From NCBI GenBank assembly GCA_041166085.1, contig JBEEFP010000083.1, positions 18,783-82,782 on the forward strand: a stretch of DNA of 64,000 bases, written 5' to 3'. The notes under the pieces were generated by a model, which was given only the letters and a program-made list of their open reading frames with translations, was not told where the DNA came from and made no database searches. This document shows positions 33,496 to 42,042 of the stretch, one piece after another. Both the position numbers and the translations under genes were made by a program. This DNA comes from JBEEFP01 sp041166085. Lineage in GTDB: Bacteria; Actinomycetota; Acidimicrobiia; Acidimicrobiales; JAFATL01. Positions within the stretch are counted from its first letter, which is position 1; each line of letters begins with the position of its first letter.

Positions 33496-34159
33496 GCACG
33501 ACGCCGTGCACGGCGCGGCCGAGCTCGCCCTGGGGCTGCTGAGCGGGCCGGAGCGGGCTGAGGCACTCGCCCATTTGGAGGGCTGCGCCGCATGCCGGAC
33601 GACGGTCGAGGAGCTGGCCGACGTGGCCGACCGCCTCCTGCTGCTCGCGCCCGAGGCGGAGCCCCCGGTCGGCTTCGAGAGCGGCGTGCTGGCGCGGGCC
33701 GGCGCACCTGTCGTCCGCGCCAGGTCGCGTCGGCTGGTGGTGCTGGCGGCCGCTGTGGTGCTGGTGGTCGCGGCTGCCAGTGGCGCGTTCCTGCTCACAC
33801 GCGATCGGCGAGGAACGCGGCTCGACCGCGAGTACGTCGCTGCCCTCGAGCAGCTGCACGGGCGGGCGCTGGCCGCGACGACCCTGCAGGACTCCACGGG
33901 CCAGCAGGCGGGGCAGCTCTTCCTCTACGAGGGCACGACGTCGTGGTTGTTCGTCACCGTCGACGACCCGGGCGCCACCGGCGATCTCGCCGTCGAGGTT
34001 CGCTTCGACGACGGCCATCGCGTCCTCGTGCCGGGACTGCACCTGGCGAGCGGCCGAGGGTCGCTCGGCGCCACGGTGGACCTGCGGCTCAGCGACCTCG
34101 CGGGCGTCCGGGTGGTCGACGACTCCGGCCGCGTGCGCTACACGATCCGACGTCCGTAG
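33488..34159 (+). CDS. Membrane anti-sigma factor (zinc-finger, RskA-like)
   Basis: The 223-residue protein has an N-terminal cytoplasmic anti-sigma domain with the HxxxCxxC zinc motif (HLEGCAACR), one transmembrane helix (about 82-104; LVVLAAAVVLVVAAASGAFLL) and an extracytoplasmic C-terminal domain of about 115 residues. It would hold the ECF sigma factor at the membrane until a signal triggers its release. It overlaps the sigma gene by 8 bp. A short hairpin with a T-rich tail follows its stop. Confidence 0.9.
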   Translation: MTEHDAVHGAAELALGLLSGPERAEALAHLEGCAACRTTVEELADVADRLLLLAPEAEPPVGFESGVLARAGAPVVRARSRRLVVLAAAVVLVVAAASGAFLLTRDRRGTRLDREYVAALEQLHGRALAATTLQDSTGQQAGQLFLYEGTTSWLFVTVDDPGATGDLAVEVRFDDGHRVLVPGLHLASGRGSLGATVDLRLSDLAGVRVVDDSGRVRYTIRRP

Positions 34160-34168
34160 GCCGCTGAA

Positions 34169-34185
34169 TCCCACGAAGAGTGGGA
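34169..34185 (+). terminator. Hairpin terminator with T-rich tail after anti-sigma gene
   Basis: Six-bp arms TCCCAC / GTGGGA with a GAAGA loop, followed by ATTTCTTT. This is the most conventional intrinsic terminator in the window. Confidence 0.7.
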
Positions 34186-34224
34186 ATTTCTTTCGACAAA
34201 TCGCCCAGACCCTGCAACGCCCCC

Positions 34225-34251
34225 TCAGGTGTGGGCACATCGGGCCGATAT
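34225..34251 (+). promoter_or_regulatory. Sigma-28 (FliA/WhiG)-like promoter of GGDEF gene
   Basis: TCAGGTGT (34225-34232), an 11-bp spacer and GCCGATAT (34244-34251) match the FliA/WhiG geometry (TAAA-like element, 11 bp, GCCGATAA). The -10 ends 7 nt before GTG 34259, suggesting leaderless translation from that codon rather than from GTG 34229. Confidence 0.55.
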
Positions 34252-34258
34252 CGCCTTG

Positions 34259-35671
34259 GTGGACGGGGGCGCGAGAAGGGCGGCAGGCCGGCAAGCGGCG
34301 GTGCTTCTCCTCGCCGCGGGGGCGATCACCGTCGCCAACGCGCCGCTGGCCGCCCGCACGGGTGGCAACGGGAGCGCCCTCGCAGTCGTCGGCGCCGTCG
34401 CCATGGTCGCGGGCGTCGTCTCGTGGGTCCTGCCATGGTCGCGGTGGAACGAGCACGCGCTGCTGAGCCTGGTCGCGGCTGCGTTCGCCTTGATCACGAG
34501 CGGGAACGCTCTGGGCGACCGCAACCCGTACACCTACGGCATCTACTTCGTGCTCGTGTTCGCCTGGGTGGGCCTGCATCGCCCGACCGCGACGGCCCTC
34601 TGGCTCGCACCCGCGGCCACGGGTGCGTACCTTGCGCCGTTCGCGGCGTCGTCGGTGCACGACTCCAATGCGTGGACATCGGTGATCGTGGTCATTCCCG
34701 TCTGCCTGTTGGTGGGCGAGACCATCTCCCGGGCGATGGCCGGGCTCCGTCAGTCGCGGCAGCTCGACATCCGTCGCGTCGGTGACCTCGAAGCCGTGGT
34801 CGGGGCGGCCGCGCTGCTGCAGGCCGAGTCCGATCCCCACAACGTCGGGCCTCTGCTGGCGCGCGTGGCGTGCAGCATCCTCCATGGTGAGGACGCGGTG
34901 GTCCTCCTGGAGGACGGAGACGGCGGCCGCCTCACCGCGGGCGTCCACTCCGGTGTCGGCGATCACCGCACCATCGGGCTGCCGCCTCTCGACGCCGTCG
35001 ACGAGGCGCTGCGGGAAGGCCAGGCCGTGCTGCACGCAGACACCCTGGTCGTACCGCTGCGCGGTGCCAACCGGGTGTTGGGTGCTGTAGCCGTCCGGTT
35101 CGCGGCCGGTCAGGTCCCGGACTCGTTCACATTGCACGCGGCTCAGCTGTTCGGTTCCCAGGCCGGCATTGCCCTCGAACAGCGACGCGTCATCGACGAG
35201 CTGACCGAGGCGGCGATGCAGGACGCGCTCACCGGCGTCGGCAACCGCCGGCGAGCTGCGCTGCTGCTCGAGGCGCTGCGCCCCGAGGACGCCGTCGTCC
35301 TCATCGACCTCGACCACTTCAAGCTCGTCAACGACACGGCGGGCCACGCGACGGGCGACCGCGTGCTCGTTCTCCTCGGGCGCTACCTGCGCGAGGCGGC
35401 ACGCGACGTCGACGCCATCGCACGCTACGGCGGCGAGGAGTTCCTGCTCGTGCTGCGCAACGCCAACGACGCGGCGCTGAGCGCCACCGCGCGGCTGCTC
35501 GACGGGTGGCGTGCCCTGCAGCCGCTCACGACCTTCAGCGCCGGCGTCGCCGTCCACCAGCCGGGGCGCTCGCCCGCCGCCACGCTGGGTCGGGCGGACG
35601 CCGCCCTCTACCGCGCCAAGCGCAACGGCCGCGATCGCGTCTGCGAGGACGCGGCCGAGGAGACCGTCTAA
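34259..35671 (+). CDS. Membrane-anchored diguanylate cyclase (GGDEF)
   Basis: The 470-residue protein has about six N-terminal transmembrane segments (residues 10-160), a GAF-like domain (about 175-315) and a C-terminal GGDEF domain that makes cyclic di-GMP from two GTP. The active-site motif is GGEEF (ARYGGEEFLLVL), with DALTGVGNRR and LIDLDHFKLVNDTAGHATGD upstream, so it should be active. The longer start at GTG 34229 is possible, but a sigma-28-like promoter overlaps that region, favouring 34259. A perfect 49-bp palindrome follows. It probably links a membrane or intracellular signal to motility or surface behaviour. Confidence 0.9.
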   Translation: MDGGARRAAGRQAAVLLLAAGAITVANAPLAARTGGNGSALAVVGAVAMVAGVVSWVLPWSRWNEHALLSLVAAAFALITSGNALGDRNPYTYGIYFVLVFAWVGLHRPTATALWLAPAATGAYLAPFAASSVHDSNAWTSVIVVIPVCLLVGETISRAMAGLRQSRQLDIRRVGDLEAVVGAAALLQAESDPHNVGPLLARVACSILHGEDAVVLLEDGDGGRLTAGVHSGVGDHRTIGLPPLDAVDEALREGQAVLHADTLVVPLRGANRVLGAVAVRFAAGQVPDSFTLHAAQLFGSQAGIALEQRRVIDELTEAAMQDALTGVGNRRRAALLLEALRPEDAVVLIDLDHFKLVNDTAGHATGDRVLVLLGRYLREAARDVDAIARYGGEEFLLVLRNANDAALSATARLLDGWRALQPLTTFSAGVAVHQPGRSPAATLGRADAALYRAKRNGRDRVCEDAAEETV

Positions 35672-35694
35672 GCCCCACACCTCCCCCGACCGCA

Positions 35695-35743
35695 CGTCTC
35701 GAGGAAATGGGGTACCGAATCGGTACCCCATTTCCTCGAGACG
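35695..35743. repeat. 49-bp perfect palindrome, second member of a repeat family
   Basis: Exact 24-nt arms (35695-35718 and 35720-35743) surround a central A. The outer CTCGAGGAAAT and central ACCGAATCGGT are identical to those in 5960-6018. The five bases between them differ (GGGGT instead of AGCCC) with matching changes in the opposite arm. It probably terminates the GGDEF transcript but may be a mobile or structural repeat. Confidence 0.75.
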
Positions 35744-35812
35744 AAGCGGTTTGAGCGGCGAAGCAAAATTCGTACGGGCGTCGACACGACCCGTCGTTAA
35801 CGTCGGGTACAG

Positions 35813-37558
35813 ATGTCCGGCTCAGCGCTCTGGCGCCTGCGCGTCTACGTCCGGCCCTACCGCGGCCAGATGGTTGCCATGGTCCTCACGGCCATGGCCG
35901 GCCTCAGCGCGCAGATCGTCGTGCCGCTGGTCACCAAATCGGTGATCGACGGGCCCGTGGCCCGCCACGAGCGCGGCGCGCTGCTGCCGATGGTCGGACT
36001 GGTGCTCGTGCTCGGCGTCGTCGACTGCAGCCTCGCCTTCATCCGCCGCTGGATCCAGGCCTCCGCTTCCAACGGCATCGAGCAGTCGATCCGCAACGAC
36101 CTCTACGCCCACCTGCAACGCCTGCCCGTCGCCTTTCACGACCAATGGCAGTCGGGCCAGCTGCTCTCGCGCGCCATGTCCGACCTCTCCACCATCAGGC
36201 GCTTCCTCGGCTTCGGGCTGGTGTTCCTGTTCGTGAACGTGGCGACGTTCTTCCTCGTGATCGCGCTCCTGTTCCGCATGCACGCCTTGCTCGCGCTGCT
36301 GGCGGCGTCGTCGGTGTTGCCCATCGGGTGGCTCTGCTTCCGGTTCGAGCGGGCCTACATCGAGGTGGCGCGGGTCCGTCAGGACCAGGAAGGCGATCTC
36401 ACCACCGTCGTCGAGGAAGCGGCCACCGGGATCCGCGTGATCAAGGCCTTCGGCCGGGCCCGCTTGGCCGAGGACCAGTTCGCCGTCCGCGCCACCGCCC
36501 TGCGGGGCTCGGGTCTGCGCTCGGCTTACCTCAAGGCCCGCTTCTGGGCCCTGCTCGACCTCGTCCCGACGCTGACCCTCGGCGCCGTTCTCGTCGGTGG
36601 CGCCGTCGCCGTCGAGCGCGGCTCATTGACGATCGGCGGACTGGTGGCCTTCGTCACGCTGCTGCTCCTGCTGGTCTGGCCGGTAGAGGCGCTCGGGTTC
36701 ATCCTTGCGACCGGGCAGGAGGCGGAGACGGCGGCGCGGCGCGTGTACGAGGTGCTCGACACCGAGCCCGCCGTCGCTGATCGCCCGGGCGCGCGCACGA
36801 TCGAGCGGGTCGAGGGCCGCGTGCGGTTCGAGTCCGTCGGGTTCCGCTACGCCACCGGCGGGGCGGTGCTGCGCGACATCGAGCTCGAGCTGGCGCCGGG
36901 GGAGACGGTTGCGTTGGTCGGGGCCACCGGCTCGGGCAAGACCACCCTGACCTCGCTCCTGCCCCGCTTGTACGACGTGAGCGCGGGCCGCGTCACGGTG
37001 GACGGCGTCGACGTCCGGGACTTCGCGCTGTCCTCGCTGCGTCGCCACGTCGGCGTGGCCTTCGAGGACCCGATCCTGTTCTCGGCCAGCGTCCGCGAGA
37101 ACCTGCTCTTGGGCCGGCCCGACGCCAGCGATGCCGATCTCGAGCGCGCCATCGAGACGGCCCAGGCGGGGTTCGTGCACGACCTGCCATGGGGCCTGGA
37201 CACGCGCGTGGGCGAGCAGGGACTCACCCTCTCGGGCGGGCAGCGCCAGCGCCTGGCGCTGGCGCGCGCCGTCGTCGGTGAACCGTCGGTGCTCGTGCTC
37301 GACGACCCGCTCTCCGCCCTCGACGTCCACACCGAGGCCCTCGTCGAGGAGGCCCTGGCGCGGGTGCTGGCCGGCACCACCGCGCTGGTCGTCGTGCACC
37401 GCCCGTCCACCGTCGCGCTGGCCGACCGAGTCGCCTTCCTCGCTGACGGGCGCATCGCGGCCACTGGCACCCATTCCGAGCTGTTGGAGCGCGTCCCCGC
37501 GTACCGCGCCGTGCTGGCTCAGGAGGCCGAGGCCTCGAGACTCAAGGAGGCGGGATGA
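35813..37558 (+). CDS. ABC exporter subunit, fused permease-ATPase (degenerate site)
   Basis: The 581-residue half-transporter has a six-helix exporter domain (about 1-320) and a nucleotide-binding domain with Walker A VGATGSGKTT, signature LSGGQRQRLALARA and H-loop VVHRPST. The Walker B is VLVLDDPLSALD, where Asp replaces the catalytic glutamate. In heterodimeric exporters one of two ATP sites is typically impaired in this way, and the partner gene at 37555 is intact. The two overlap by 4 bp. It exports an unknown substrate, probably a lipid, peptide or drug. ATG 35813 follows a 69-bp gap after the palindrome. Confidence 0.92.
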   Translation: MSGSALWRLRVYVRPYRGQMVAMVLTAMAGLSAQIVVPLVTKSVIDGPVARHERGALLPMVGLVLVLGVVDCSLAFIRRWIQASASNGIEQSIRNDLYAHLQRLPVAFHDQWQSGQLLSRAMSDLSTIRRFLGFGLVFLFVNVATFFLVIALLFRMHALLALLAASSVLPIGWLCFRFERAYIEVARVRQDQEGDLTTVVEEAATGIRVIKAFGRARLAEDQFAVRATALRGSGLRSAYLKARFWALLDLVPTLTLGAVLVGGAVAVERGSLTIGGLVAFVTLLLLLVWPVEALGFILATGQEAETAARRVYEVLDTEPAVADRPGARTIERVEGRVRFESVGFRYATGGAVLRDIELELAPGETVALVGATGSGKTTLTSLLPRLYDVSAGRVTVDGVDVRDFALSSLRRHVGVAFEDPILFSASVRENLLLGRPDASDADLERAIETAQAGFVHDLPWGLDTRVGEQGLTLSGGQRQRLALARAVVGEPSVLVLDDPLSALDVHTEALVEEALARVLAGTTALVVVHRPSTVALADRVAFLADGRIAATGTHSELLERVPAYRAVLAQEAEASRLKEAG

Positions 37559-39372
37559 CGGCGGCGGACTGGCGCGGCGTCGCTCCAGAGTCCGTCGACG
37601 AGGTCACCGGCGGCCTGGGCGCCTTCTTGCGCGAGCGCAGCCGTCGCCTGCTCGGCTCGCTGCTGCGACCTCACCGGCGCGTCCTCGTCGTCATGGCCGT
37701 GGTCGTCCTCGTGCAGAACGTCGCCACCATGGCCGGGCCCTGGCTGGTGCGCATCGGCATCGACAAGGGCATCCCCGCCCTCGTCGACCACAACGACGCG
37801 GGCCCCCTCGTCCGCGTCGCCCTCGCCCTCCTCGTGGCAGCCATCGTGCAGGCGGTCGGCACCGCGTGGTTCCTGCGCCTCACCGGCGACGTCGGCCAAG
37901 CCGTGCTCTTCGACCTGCGCACGCGGCTGTTCGCCCACTTCCAGCGCCTGAGCCTCTCGTTCCACGAGCGCTACACATCGGGGCGGGTGATCTCGCGGCT
38001 GACGTCGGACGTGGACTCGATCGGCGAGCTGCTGGACACCGGCCTGGAGACGCTGGTGCTGGCCGGCCTGTCGATCGTGAGCACCGCGATCGTTCTCGTC
38101 GTCCTCGACGCGCCGATGGGTCTGGTCGCCATGCTCTCGTTCCCGTTGCTGGTGGCGTTGACGGTGTGGTTCCGGCGCCAGTCCGAGAAGGCGTACCGGG
38201 CCGGACGCGAAGCGGTCGCCCTTGTGATCGTGCAGTTCGTCGAGTCGCTGGCCGGCATCCGGGCCGTGCAGGCCTTCCGGCGCGAGGGTCGCAACCAGTC
38301 CCTCTTCGAGGACGTCAACGCCCGCTACACCGACGCGAACCGCTGGTCGATGCGGCTGGCCGCCGTGTACGGGCCCGCCATCCGCGGTGTGGGCGGCATC
38401 ACCGTCGCCGTTACCCTGTTCTACGGCGCTACTCGTGTGCTCGACGGCGCCACGACGGTCGGTGTGTTGGCGGCCTTCGTGCTCTACCTGCGCCGCTTCT
38501 TCGAGCCCATGCAGGACCTCGCGCAGTTCTTCAACGTCTTCCAAGCCGCGGCAGCCGGGCTCGAGAAGCTGAGCGGCGTGCTCGACGAGCAGCCCACCGT
38601 CGCCGAGTCCGCGGCGCCCGTCGCGCTGCTGTCGGCGCGTGGCGAGGTGCGCTTCGCGCATGTGCGCTTCGGCTACCGGCAGGCGGTGGTGCTGCCGGAC
38701 CTCGAGCTCCGCGTCCCGGCTGGACAGACGGTTGCGCTGGTGGGAGCGACGGGCGCGGGCAAGACCACCATCGTCCGCCTGCTGGCCCGCTTCTACGACC
38801 CCAACGAAGGCACCGTCACCCTCGACGGAGTCGACCTGCGCGACCTCTCCGAGGACGCGCTCCGACGGGCCGTCGCCATGGTGACCCAGGAGAGCTTCCT
38901 GTTCTCCGGTTCGGTCGCCGACAACATCGCCTTCGGTCGCCCGGGCGCGTCGCGCACGGAGATCGAGCAGGCGGCGCGAGCCATCGGCGCCCATGACTTC
39001 ATCGCCGCCCTGCCCGACGGCTACGACACCGACGTGCGCAAGCGGGGAGGACGCCTGTCCGCGGGACAGCGGCAGCTCGTCTCGTTCGCACGCGCCTTCC
39101 TGGCGGATCCGCGGGTGCTCATCCTCGACGAAGCCACGTCGTCATTGGACCTGCCCAGTGAGCGGCTCGTGCAACACGCGCTGCGCACGTTGCTGGCCGA
39201 CCGCACGGCCGTCATCATCGCCCACCGCCTCTCGACGGTGGAGATCGCCGACCGGGTCCTGGTGCTGGAGGACGGCCGCATCGTCGAGGACGGCTCGCCG
39301 TCCGACCTGCTCGACCGCCCCGGCGGCCATTACGCCGCGCTGCACGCGGCGTGGCAGGAGTCCGTGGCCTAG
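37555..39372 (+). CDS. ABC exporter subunit, fused permease-ATPase (canonical site)
   Basis: The 605-residue partner of the preceding gene has an N-terminal extension of about 30 residues and a six-helix membrane domain. Its nucleotide-binding domain has Walker A VGATGAGKTT, variant signature LSAGQRQLVSFARA, Walker B VLILDEATSSLD with the catalytic glutamate, and H-loop IIAHRLST. The non-canonical LSAGQ here would pair with the other subunit's Walker A, so asymmetric ATPase sites are expected in the heterodimer. The ATGA overlap with the upstream gene indicates coupled synthesis. Its stop overlaps the convergent serine hydrolase gene by 4 bp. Confidence 0.92.
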   Translation: MTAADWRGVAPESVDEVTGGLGAFLRERSRRLLGSLLRPHRRVLVVMAVVVLVQNVATMAGPWLVRIGIDKGIPALVDHNDAGPLVRVALALLVAAIVQAVGTAWFLRLTGDVGQAVLFDLRTRLFAHFQRLSLSFHERYTSGRVISRLTSDVDSIGELLDTGLETLVLAGLSIVSTAIVLVVLDAPMGLVAMLSFPLLVALTVWFRRQSEKAYRAGREAVALVIVQFVESLAGIRAVQAFRREGRNQSLFEDVNARYTDANRWSMRLAAVYGPAIRGVGGITVAVTLFYGATRVLDGATTVGVLAAFVLYLRRFFEPMQDLAQFFNVFQAAAAGLEKLSGVLDEQPTVAESAAPVALLSARGEVRFAHVRFGYRQAVVLPDLELRVPAGQTVALVGATGAGKTTIVRLLARFYDPNEGTVTLDGVDLRDLSEDALRRAVAMVTQESFLFSGSVADNIAFGRPGASRTEIEQAARAIGAHDFIAALPDGYDTDVRKRGGRLSAGQRQLVSFARAFLADPRVLILDEATSSLDLPSERLVQHALRTLLADRTAVIIAHRLSTVEIADRVLVLEDGRIVEDGSPSDLLDRPGGHYAALHAAWQESVA

Positions 39373-40526
39373 AGCGGCTGGGTGGCTACGCCGGCCAGGC
39401 TGGCGATCGCGACGCCGCGCTTGCCCTCGCGCAGCGGGTTCTTGTCGAGGCCGTTGGTGAGGTAACAGAGCGAGATGCCGGACTCCGGGTCGGCCCAGGC
39501 CAGCTGACCACCCGCACCGGCGTGCCCGAACGCGCGCGGCGAGACCGTGCGTCCGAACGCGCGCATGTGGGACTGCCCGTCGTCACCCGCCACGACGACA
39601 CCCAGGGCCCGGTTGGCCGTGAGCCCGGGGATCCACGGATCGGGGAACGTGTTGCGCACCCGACCGGTGACGTCGGCGAGCACCTCCGGCTCCCAGATGC
39701 CGCCGTTGTTGTGGAGCAGTGCCTGGTAGTAGAGGGCCATGTCGGCCGCGGTCATGACCCCGCCGCCGCCGGGCACGCCGACCGCGACGTTGGCGGGTTC
39801 GTTGAACAGCAGCAGCGCCTCGTCGGTCACCTCCGTCACCGGAAGGTTCGGGATGCCGAGCACGGCTTCCATCTCCGCGGCGGTCGGGGGCTCGCCGACG
39901 TGCACGAGCTCGGCGATCTCCGGCTGCTGGTCCTCGGGGATGCCGAGGCCCAGCTCCAGACCCAGAGGCATGGCGATGCGGGTGCGGATGAAGCTGCGGT
40001 AATCCTCGCCGGAGAGACGTTCGATGAGCTCGGCCAGCACCCAGTGGGCCGACGTCGGGTGGTACTCGAAGGCGGTGCCCGGCTCCCAGTTGAGCTTCCA
40101 GCGCGCGAACGCCTCGAGCCGCTTGTCGCGTGAGGCCCAGTCGGGCGGACCGAGCGGCGCGTGCGGGAAGCCGGAGGTGTGCAGCATCACCTGCTCGATG
40201 GTGATGACGTCCTTGCCGTTGGTGCCGAACTCGGGGATCACGTCGACCACCCGCTGCGAGGGATCGAGCTTGCCCTCGCCGATCAGGATCCACGCCGCGC
40301 CGGCGACGATCGCCTTGGTCGCGCTGAACACCACGTAGCGCGTCGTCGGCTTGGCGTCGCCGACGGTCTCGAAGGCGGCGAGCTTGCCGTCGCGTGCCAA
40401 CGCCAGCTGGCAGGACGGGAGCAGGCCGGCGTCGACCTCGCGGCGGATGCGGGTGAGCAGGGCGTCGAGGCGTTCGGGGATGACGCCGAGGGACTCGGGC
40501 TTCTCGATGCTGTACGGGGCAGGCAC
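39369..40526 (-). CDS. Serine hydrolase of the beta-lactamase/DD-peptidase (class C-like) family
   Basis: The 385-residue protein has the penicillin-recognising fold. The nucleophile motif SxxK is FSATK (S68, K71), the second motif is EYHPTSAHW (YxS-type), and the third is HAGAGG (HxG). This set is typical of EstB-type esterases and related hydrolases rather than true beta-lactamases. There is no signal peptide, so it is probably cytoplasmic. Natural substrate unknown. ATG 40526 is 30 bp from the divergent monooxygenase-like gene. Confidence 0.9.
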   Translation of the reverse strand: MPAPYSIEKPESLGVIPERLDALLTRIRREVDAGLLPSCQLALARDGKLAAFETVGDAKPTTRYVVFSATKAIVAGAAWILIGEGKLDPSQRVVDVIPEFGTNGKDVITIEQVMLHTSGFPHAPLGPPDWASRDKRLEAFARWKLNWEPGTAFEYHPTSAHWVLAELIERLSGEDYRSFIRTRIAMPLGLELGLGIPEDQQPEIAELVHVGEPPTAAEMEAVLGIPNLPVTEVTDEALLLFNEPANVAVGVPGGGGVMTAADMALYYQALLHNNGGIWEPEVLADVTGRVRNTFPDPWIPGLTANRALGVVVAGDDGQSHMRAFGRTVSPRAFGHAGAGGQLAWADPESGISLCYLTNGLDKNPLREGKRGVAIASLAGVATQPL

Positions 40527-40556
40527 GCCGCGACCCTAGTGAGCTAGGAAAGGGCC

Positions 40557-40868
40557 ATGCCGAAAGTCGCCATGATCGCCAAGCTCACCGCCGCCGACGG
40601 CAAGCGCGACGAGCTCGCCGCCGTCCTCGAGAAGATCTTCCCCGCCGTGGACCAGGAGGACGGCACCGAGGTGTACGCCCTGCACGACGACCTGGGCGAG
40701 CCCAACGTGCTGTGGTTCTACGAGCTCTACCGCGACAACGACGCCATGGGCGCCCACGGTTCGAGCGAGGCCATGAAGGAGATGATCGGGGGACTGGCCG
40801 GGCTGGTCGGCGCCGCGCCCGAGATGCACATGATCGAGCCCAGGCGGGCCAAAGGCCTCGCCATCTGA
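40557..40868 (+). CDS. Antibiotic biosynthesis monooxygenase-like (ABM) small protein
   Basis: The 103-residue protein has the dimeric alpha+beta barrel pattern of the ABM/YgiN family: N-terminal strand VAMIAKLTAADGKRDEL, EDGTEVYALHDD, NVLWFYELYRDNDAMGAHGSSEA. Members include quinol and anthrone monooxygenases and heme-degrading enzymes, but many have no known activity. It stands alone between a divergent serine hydrolase gene and a long palindrome. Confidence 0.88.
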   Translation: MPKVAMIAKLTAADGKRDELAAVLEKIFPAVDQEDGTEVYALHDDLGEPNVLWFYELYRDNDAMGAHGSSEAMKEMIGGLAGLVGAAPEMHMIEPRRAKGLAI

Positions 40869-40877
40869 CCGACATCA

Positions 40878-40935
40878 CCAGCGAACTCGCCCGGATTGGA
40901 CTGTCCCAGCAGTCCAAACCGGGCGAGTTCGCTGG
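40878..40935. terminator. Long bidirectional palindrome between convergent genes
   Basis: Perfect 17-bp outer arms CCAGCGAACTCGCCCGG and its complement, an A/A mismatch, then 8-bp inner arms TTGGACTG / CAGTCCAA around a 6-nt loop. It ends 11 bp before the MBL hydrolase stop on the opposite strand. Confidence 0.75.
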
Positions 40936-40945
40936 CTTTCAGGCG

Positions 40946-41998
40946 TCAGCTCAGCGGGTGGACGTCGTAGAGGACCTGGCCGCCTTCTTCGCGGCGGGTG
41001 GCGAGGCCGGACAGCCGCAGGTGCTCCAGGTGGGCGTAGGTCTCGCTCTCGGCCATGTAGCCCCACCGCGCCTTGCGGAACAGGTGGTGCGAGTACTCGG
41101 TGACCGTCGAAGGACCCAGTGACGCGGAGAGCTCGCGCAGCTTGTCCATGCGTTCTTCGTGGTGTGCCTTGATGCTGTCGACCCGTCCCTGCAGGTCGCC
41201 GAACGGATGACCGTGGGCGGGCAGCACCGTCTGCACGCCCACGAGTCCGGCGACCTTGTCCAGGGAGTCGACGAATCCCTTGAGCGGATCGCGTCCCGCG
41301 CCGATGCCGGCGATGTGGGGCGTGATGGTGGGCAGGACGTGGTCGCCCGACAGCAGCAGTCCGCCCTCGGGATCGTGCAGGCACAGGTGGTCGAGGGTGT
41401 GGCCCGGCGTGTGCACCGCGAACCACTCGCGCCCCGCCAGCTTGACGACGTCGCCGTCGCGCACGCGCATCGAGGGCTTGGGCGGCACGAACAGTTTGAG
41501 GAACGGCAATCGCATCAGCTTGAACATCATCCGGCGCTTGAGCGGTGGCCGCATGCCCTTGGTGCCCCATGGCGTGTCGTCCATCGGCGTCCCCACGAAC
41601 AGGTCCTCGGGGTCCACCTCGTCGAGCTCACCGTGGTCGTGGTGGTGGACGAAGGGGTTGTGGAACGCAGCGTGTGTCAGGAGATCCGCGCCCGCCTCCT
41701 CGGCCAACTTGCCAGCGGTGCCGAAGTGGTCGGGATGGGAATGGGTGACGATCACCGTGTGCACGTCGCGCGGCTTCAGCCCCGCGCTCGTCAGCCGCTC
41801 CTGCAGCGCCTTCCACGTGGCCGGACCGGGAAGGCCTGGATCGACGATCGCCGCGCCGCGGTCGTCCAGCAGCGCGTAGGTGTTGACGTGACCGAGGCCG
41901 GGCATCTGGATCGGGAGCTGCATCCGAAGGACGTTCGGTCCGACCTCGGTGATCTCGGTCGTGGCCCGTTCCTGCTCCTGTTTGGGCGGCCGGTCCAC
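40946..41998 (-). CDS. MBL-fold metallo-hydrolase
   Basis: The 350-residue metallo-beta-lactamase-fold hydrolase has THSHPDHFG (HxHxDH zinc motif), later His in VHTPGHTLDHLCLHD, Asp in LSGDHVLP and His in LPAHGHPF, so the binuclear site is complete. The C-terminal about 90 residues form a helical extension with a winged-helix-like look (RKARWGYMAESETYAHLEHLRL) like the LACTB2 subgroup. The substrate could be a thioester or phosphodiester. The GTG start at 41998 is 45 bp from the divergent F420-type oxidoreductase gene, with a TetR-like operator between them. Confidence 0.88.
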   Translation of the reverse strand: MDRPPKQEQERATTEITEVGPNVLRMQLPIQMPGLGHVNTYALLDDRGAAIVDPGLPGPATWKALQERLTSAGLKPRDVHTVIVTHSHPDHFGTAGKLAEEAGADLLTHAAFHNPFVHHHDHGELDEVDPEDLFVGTPMDDTPWGTKGMRPPLKRRMMFKLMRLPFLKLFVPPKPSMRVRDGDVVKLAGREWFAVHTPGHTLDHLCLHDPEGGLLLSGDHVLPTITPHIAGIGAGRDPLKGFVDSLDKVAGLVGVQTVLPAHGHPFGDLQGRVDSIKAHHEERMDKLRELSASLGPSTVTEYSHHLFRKARWGYMAESETYAHLEHLRLSGLATRREEGGQVLYDVHPLS

Positions 41999-42010
41999 GC
42001 GACGACCATA

Positions 42011-42028
42011 CTTGACCGACCGGTCAAG
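42011..42028. promoter_or_regulatory. TetR-type operator between divergent MBL and LLM genes
   Basis: An 18-bp inverted repeat with 8-bp arms, CTTGACCG-AC-CGGTCAAG, lies 12 bp upstream of one gene start and 14 bp upstream of the other. The form is typical of TetR-family operators. The nearest TetR genes (29383 and 50613) are not adjacent, so its regulator is unknown. Confidence 0.6.
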
Positions 42029-42042
42029 AGAAGGGGTACGCG

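Noticed and set aside
39369..40526. True class C beta-lactamase (resistance gene)
   Set aside because: There is no signal peptide and the third motif is HxG rather than KTG, which fits esterase-type family members better.
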